64,000 nt of DNA from Blastomussa wellsi (lineage: Eukaryota > Cnidaria > Anthozoa > Scleractinia > Plerogyridae). This document shows, one piece after another, positions 58,940 through 64,000 of this stretch. The position numbers and the translations under genes are program-made. Within the stretch, counting starts at the first letter, position 1, and every line of letters begins with the position of its first letter. Location of the stretch: the NCBI GenBank assembly GCA_947652115.1, contig OX393563.1, positions 10,595,861-10,659,860 of the forward strand, written 5' to 3'. The notes under the pieces are model-generated. The model did not search any database and was not told where the DNA came from. It worked only from the letters and a program-made list of their open reading frames with translations.

Positions 58940-59937
58940 GAAGCCGCGTCTTCACTGAAAGTCATAAAAACATTTTTTCAATACTGCCGCACATTATGAC
59001 GTCATACGTCACTAAGCCCAATTAAATTTGTCCGGCACCTCGTGCCTAAAGTCCGGCTTCTCAGTCAGCGGTTAGTCACCGGAAGAAACTGTGGGAAAAT
59101 GAAAAAATAAAGAGAAACAACATTTTTGCTCCATTATAGCTAAACAAACCGGATCATTTAGTTGGCAGCTTACTGCAGGACCCCTGCAGGAAACCGTCCC
59201 AGAACCCTTTTGCCGGCCATTCAATATTTAAACTCCAAGTTTGAAGTTTTTGAGGTAGTTTTATTTTCGTTAACGTTTTCAACTGAACATAAGGCCCGGC
59301 TCAACGCTGTTCTTCACATAAGCCGAACCAAATGACAGTTTGGGTCGACTCAAATAATTTAAAGAACGCCTGATTAAGTCAAACGTCGAACTTATTAATA
59401 TTCAGTCGTACCGAACTGCAACAGCAATCAAATAACAAAGCGATCTTATTGGTCATTGTTTCGTCAATATAATGAATTATTAACTTGATTTCCTGATTGA
59501 TTTTGATTGACACTTACTTATGCAATTTAGCCACGTGAATACGTCAGTTTTTCCGGCAGTTCAGATATTTTAGATTTGAAGCTACGTGCATGTTTTGCTA
59601 ACCTGTCTCGCTGACCCGTCTTCTGTTATTACCTGACCTGTTTTATCCGTTGCTGACCTGTACACAGTTGTATACCGTGAAACAATCCTTCTAGACATCG
59701 TCAAAGAAGTAAGTTCTCGGTGATGTCATTCTAGCTGTAATAGTTTTACTCGTGCCTATGGATCCTGTTCAGTTTCTGAAATGTATTTTGCTCTTTTCTT
59801 CAGATCGAATAATAATAATGATATACTGGAATAAATTATACGATTTGCGTAACCTAGTTAGATTACCTGTTTGGTTTGTTGGACCATTTCATTCGATTTC
59901 TGGCTTGATGAAGAGAGTGCGCTAATCGAACCCGACC
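58940..59937. other. Intergenic region and probable 5' part of a BEL/Pao element
   Basis: Holds the ZP gene A 5' flank, with a 26-bp tandem duplication around its start codon. The stretch before 59938 should include the long terminal repeat of the retroelement, but I cannot set its edges. Confidence 0.45.
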
Positions 59938-60913
59938 ATGGCTGAAGCGGCGCTAAAACAAGCGAAGACTGACCGGCGTTCAGCAAAATCGGCCTTCACA
60001 AGGGCTGGAAAAGCGTTGGTACATACCGTAGAACATAAAAGACCCCCGAATGAGGTAAGAGAAGTCTTAATTAAGCTGCAGGGAGTGTATGAAAACTTAG
60101 TGGTTAAACACGAGGATTATACCAAGCTCATTGAAGATGATAGTGCGTACGAAACGGAAGAACAGTGGCTCTCCGATTGCCAGGAAACATTCATGCGGCT
60201 TGAAGTAGACGCAAAAATGTTTGTTGAAAGTATGGAAACAGTCTAGTTTGGATGATTTAGCTGAGAATGGTAATTTAAGTAAAGAAAAGGAGAGTATTGC
60301 GTGTAATGAAGTGCTTGAAAACGAAGGAATTTTAAATATGCAGTCGACAACACCCAGCACAAGCGACGTGTCCCACAGCGATGAAATGCAATTAGTCGGA
60401 CAAGTCGGTCCAGAAATTAACGTCGAGAAAGGCGCTAACTCGGTACAAGTAATTAACAGTGTCTCGACAGCTGATGATAAGCCGATTAACACAGAAAGCA
60501 ATGTAAACATCACGTCAACCGGTAGTACAGAGAAATTACAGCAAAGTCCCATTGAAACTGGCGCCTGTACGTTTAAACTGGAAAAACCCAAGCTTCCTGT
60601 TTTCGCTGGGAATGTCCGAGATTACGCCATCTTTCGTTCAGATTTCAAGCACGCAATAGAAGCGAAGTACTCAAAAAGGGATGCAATCACACTTCTACGT
60701 ACGTGCCTGCGAGACAAACCACTCGAGCTCATTAAGGGAATCGGAAGCGACTATGACGCCGCCTGGGAATATCTGGACTCCATCTATGGCGACCCAAGAT
60801 TTGTGTCAGACACTGTGACTCAGGACATTGTTCAATTTAAAGCCTTGCAGGAAGGGGAGGACGCCCGATTTTGGAAGGGCAATTCTTTCCTTGTAGGTAG
60901 TTTTCTAGCTTAA
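59938..60913 (+). pseudogene. BEL/Pao LTR-retrotransposon gag fragment, frameshifted and truncated
   Basis: The first frame (59938-60246) is a charged helical gag N-terminus (MAEAALKQAKTDRRSAKSAF). A +1 shift near 60225-60245 moves to a second frame, ending at 60913. It holds the Pao gag core (DUF1759-like): KLPVFAGNVRDYAIFRSDF, LLRTCLRDKPLELIKGIG and AAWEYLDSIYGDP. The sequence breaks off after QEGEDARFW; protease, reverse transcriptase and integrase are absent. The similarity assignment is from memory of the family. Confidence 0.75.
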
Positions 60914-61615
60914 ATTTATAATCTGGTTTACTCCACGGAGATATTGTCGGCAATTCCCTGAGATGCTTTTTTCTTTCCTCCTTTAAATTCGTTTATGACA
61001 CGATTGCAGTTTCAATATTTTGTTGCGGATTAATCTTATTTATCCCTTTTGAAGAGATTTATCTTTAGGAATGCGATAAGACGATAGGGTCTCATTTTTC
61101 CTTGAATAGTTATTACGCAGCGGAACACAGCAGTTACAATGAGAAAGCAACCTGCTATGCAAGGTAAAATTCATTCACCACGAAAGCCGCAATTCTGAAT
61201 TGTGTCCTTCCAATGCGAGCCTTCACTACTTTTAGTCCGCGGAACCAAAAAAGTTAAGTCACGTGATTTTGAAGGTGAGCTATTGCGGTTTTAAAAGTGT
61301 ACAGCCGCCATCTTTTTCCGTACGGTGGATTAGGGAAACCGGAGAACCTGGAGAAAAACCCCCAGGAAAAAGATCGAGAACCAGGCACCAATAAATTCAA
61401 TGGGTCCGGACGCGGGAATGGAACCCGGGCCAGATAAATATAAGGAAGTAGCTTATTACTTCCGCTTTGAAACGAGCCTGCAATTTACTGGCCAGCAACG
61501 TTTACATGAGTATGCGTAAACAAAGACCGGCGAACGAAGCGGAAACGGGATGGAACAACAGAATTCGGCAAGTTATGAGCGCAAAAGAGCGCCAGGATCT
61601 CATAAATCACATTAA
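60914..61615. other. GOLGA1 upstream region with a SINE fragment
   Basis: About 61325-61440 carries GGAGAACCTGGAGAAAAACC and GGAATGGAACCCGGGCC, a minus-oriented SINE fragment like that at 26004. The rest is probably promoter and 5' UTR; the open frame before 61616 lacks recognisable content. Confidence 0.5.
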
Positions 61616-63145
61616 ATGTTTGCAAAACTCAAACAGAAGATCGCCGAGGAGGAATTGACCTCTGATTCAAGCCGTTCCTTGCCTTCCAGCCCGAGCGTAC
61701 GACGAGCTAAAGTCAATGGATGGACTGAGAACAAGTGGGAGAGACGAAGACTCAGCAATGCGAGTAGCTTGTATGAATCAAGGGAATCTCTTCTTAGCGA
61801 GAGCAGTGTGGCTTCATCTGGGTACAATGTGTCACGGCATGCTTCATTCACGAGCAGATCCGCTGCAACTCCAGTTGGAACGCCTGTGGAAACACCGAGT
61901 TTTACGGTTAGTAGAAATGCTCTCTCCCTCACTCGCTCGCTCTCTTTCTCTCTCATGACTTTTTAATATCATGCATTGTTTCGTTGTGACCTTGACTACA
62001 CCGTGTTCCACTACTGTAGCAAGAAGCTCAAGGCATTAAACGTCGATTTAACAGAAAGGGAAAATTGACTTCAAACAAATGCTCTAGAATAAAAGTCGAA
62101 GTTTTGCTTGATTCTCTTTTTCAAGCGACCAGTCTGTAAGTCCTGGTGACTTCAATATTTGTCTGGCACATCTTCCACGTTGCCAACTCATTATCACCCA
62201 TTATCGCTCAGAATTTTAGTAATTGGGCTTAAAGACTAGAAGAAGAGAAAGTGTTTGTAGCAATTTAGTCATTAAGAGAAGCTGCACTGAAAAAAGAAGA
62301 TGGTCTGTTGTTGTTCTGATGTAAGTAAATCCAAAATAATGGTTGTCATAAATAATAAATGACAGTTTGGTTTTAAGTGCTTGCCTTTGTTCCACCGTAA
62401 ATAAAAGAAAATTTAATCTGTAAATTTTCATTGAAAGGAAAATTTCCATCCAGTACAAACAATTTTTTTAATGACAATTTTTCCCCAAAATTAATAGTTT
62501 TGTGTAATTGCATTGTTTACCCATTTTTTTGCTTGGCTGAATTTCGAATTTACATGCTCTTTTGCACACATTGCAATCCTCAAGAAGCTATAGCATTTTC
62601 TGACACAAAATGGCGATAAAATGTTTCATGACATGCACCTATTGATGTTAAGCCAGTGGGGTGGGGGGGGGGGGGGGGGGAGGCCGGGCATAGGCGGGGC
62701 ATTTGAACTGAGCTGTGATTTTCTGCTCAAATGCCCTACCCCAGGGCATTTTGGATTGTCAACATAGTAGCTTAAGCAACAAAATGTTGCTAGAAAGGTC
62801 ATTAAAATGGTCAAAAGTCCTCACTACGGGACGATAACTACTGTCAAATCCCCCAGCTATGCCCCCTTGCCACCGGCTTAACATTGATAGGTGCAATACA
62901 TGTATGTTATTGCATTGAAGACATCCTTCAGTTCCTATAAATTTTACTACTTCTTGTAAATGTGTATTTTACTTCATGTCCACTTGCCCAAACCATAACT
63001 TGGGCTGAGTGATGCAAGTCATGTTACCGTTTTCTTTTATTTTTCTGTTCAATGTAGGTCAGCACCCGGTTGTCCAAAGAAGAGATCCTTAATTTGCTGG
63101 CAAAGAAAGGAGAACAAGTCAACAGACTGGAGGCAAAGATTGCAG
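61616..63145 (+). CDS. GOLGA1: GOLGA1 (golgin-97) orthologue, first two coding exons (partial)
   Basis: Exon 1 (61616-61906, phase 0) begins MFAKLKQKIAEEE, nearly the start of vertebrate golgin-97, then a Ser-rich basic stretch with RRLSNASS and SLYESRESLLSESS. Exon 2 (63058-63145, phase 1) continues VSTRLSKEEILNLLAKKGEQ and NRLEAKIA, the beginning of the coiled coil. The gene then leaves the window; the long coiled coil and the C-terminal GRIP domain are not here. Golgin-97 is a peripheral trans-Golgi tether recruited by Arl1; that is family knowledge. GOLGA4 starts similarly (MFKKLKQKI), but the FAKLK and KIAEE wording favours GOLGA1. A TATA box was not seen. Confidence 0.78.
62635..62894. 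repeat. Palindromic MITE with G-tract in GOLGA1 intron 1
   Basis: Arms GCACCTATTGATGTTAAGCC and the inverse (GGCTTAACATTGATAGGTGC, one base different) span 260 bp. A second internal inverted pair contains CATTTGA / TCAAATG. The left arm contains a run of about 19 G. Confidence 0.85.
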
Positions 63146-64000
63146 GTACATAAATTAATGGCAAGATTTAAGGTGATTCCTCATAAATAAAAGTTTTCAA
63201 CAATTTTTTTAAATTTTCCCTGAATGTTCCCTTCCAAGCACTCTCTTGAAAAATACAATAAAAAAGATAGTTCACTGTGCTCGCAAAAGAGATATACTGT
63301 ATGCTAGGCCAATCTTACCACATTTATGCCTGAAAATTTTAGCGTACACAACCCCTCAAGAAAGATTTTGTTAACGAAAAAAATAAGAATTGTCAACTCC
63401 AATCACAGAAATGCCACCAAGGATGGCCATGAAAAACTACAAAATCAACCAAAAAATTCGGACCTGAGCCTGCAATACAATGGAAAACTATTACCTGTTC
63501 AGCGGTCAACTCCAAAAAACATGTGATCACGATCACGAGTCCTAACCTGAGCCTGTGATATGATCATGTGATACTGGTCAGCAGATACCTTGTTTTGACA
63601 ACTGTCAATTGATCATACAAAAGTCGTTTTGAAAGTTCTTTATGGCAACAGACCTGGGTAATGCTATTTCCCACCACAAAACGCAGATTACCACCAGCAC
63701 CTTGTTCCCAGGCCTAATCTGTGTGTACGTATGCTTGGCGACCACCAAATTTTCTCAGCTTGATGGGTTTGGCAATTTCTGTAGGTATGGATGCTATTAT
63801 GGTAAAATAACACTTGAAAAGGAATCAGACTCGAAACATCCCTCGAGATGTTGTTCGCAAGGCAGTTATTGGCATCCTTGATTAACATTTGCTGCAAAAT
63901 TTTAGTTCTATCTTTTTTCCTTCCCAAAAATTCCTTTCTATTTTTCTAACTTCAAGGTAACAATGTGAACATGAAAATTTTGCAATAAAAAATATAGGTC
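63146..64000 (+). other. GOLGA1 intron 2 (to window end)
   Basis: Donor GTACAT at 63146; no further exon is visible up to the end. Frames here are short and show no coiled-coil pattern. Confidence 0.5.

Noticed and set aside
1..64000. CRISPR arrays, operons, riboswitches or a bacterial defence system
   Set aside because: Spliced genes, AATAAA signals and animal gene families show a nuclear animal genome; tandem repeats seen here are minisatellites or transposon ends, not spacer arrays.

Overview
The window is eukaryotic, from an animal genome. It is AT-rich, has split genes with GT-AG introns, AATAAA signals, dense short palindromic transposons and tRNA-derived SINEs, and one assembly gap (N run, 54979-55178). 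The gene set, short introns and repeat style suggest a cnidarian, probably an anthozoan such as a stony coral. The organism is an inference; the gene identities rest on translations visible in the sequence.

Layout. 1-7987 is non-coding flank. 7988-17155 (+) is a four-exon PRDM12 orthologue (PR/SET-like domain plus three C2H2 fingers). 20576-23131 (-) is a single-exon YEATS2-like gene, the histone-acyl reader of the ATAC complex. 24605-34167 (+) is a nine-exon UHMK1/KIS kinase gene ending in a UHM domain; its introns hold a complete Mutator-like element, SINEs, MITEs and a palindrome carrying a tRNA-like cloverleaf. 36962-37978 (-) is an unrecognised single-exon gene. 42795-58939 (-) is a tandem array of three ZP-C (C-terminal half of zona pellucida domain) cassettes; at least two are preceded by a signal-peptide exon, and no ZP-N is visible in any. 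A decayed Penelope-like element and the N gap sit inside this array. 59938-60913 (+) is a broken BEL/Pao gag remnant. 61616 onward (+) is the 5' end of a GOLGA1 (golgin-97) orthologue that runs off the window.

The genes form no pathway: they are ordinary neighbours (neural transcription factor, chromatin reader, splicing-linked kinase, golgin). The one expanded local family is the ZP-C array, probably secreted or cell-surface matrix proteins. Its exon 2-3-4 cassette is bounded by phase-1 introns in every copy, which favours duplication and shuffling. It is my best candidate for something under-described. The rest of the accessory sequence is a rich set of non-autonomous, mostly palindromic elements.
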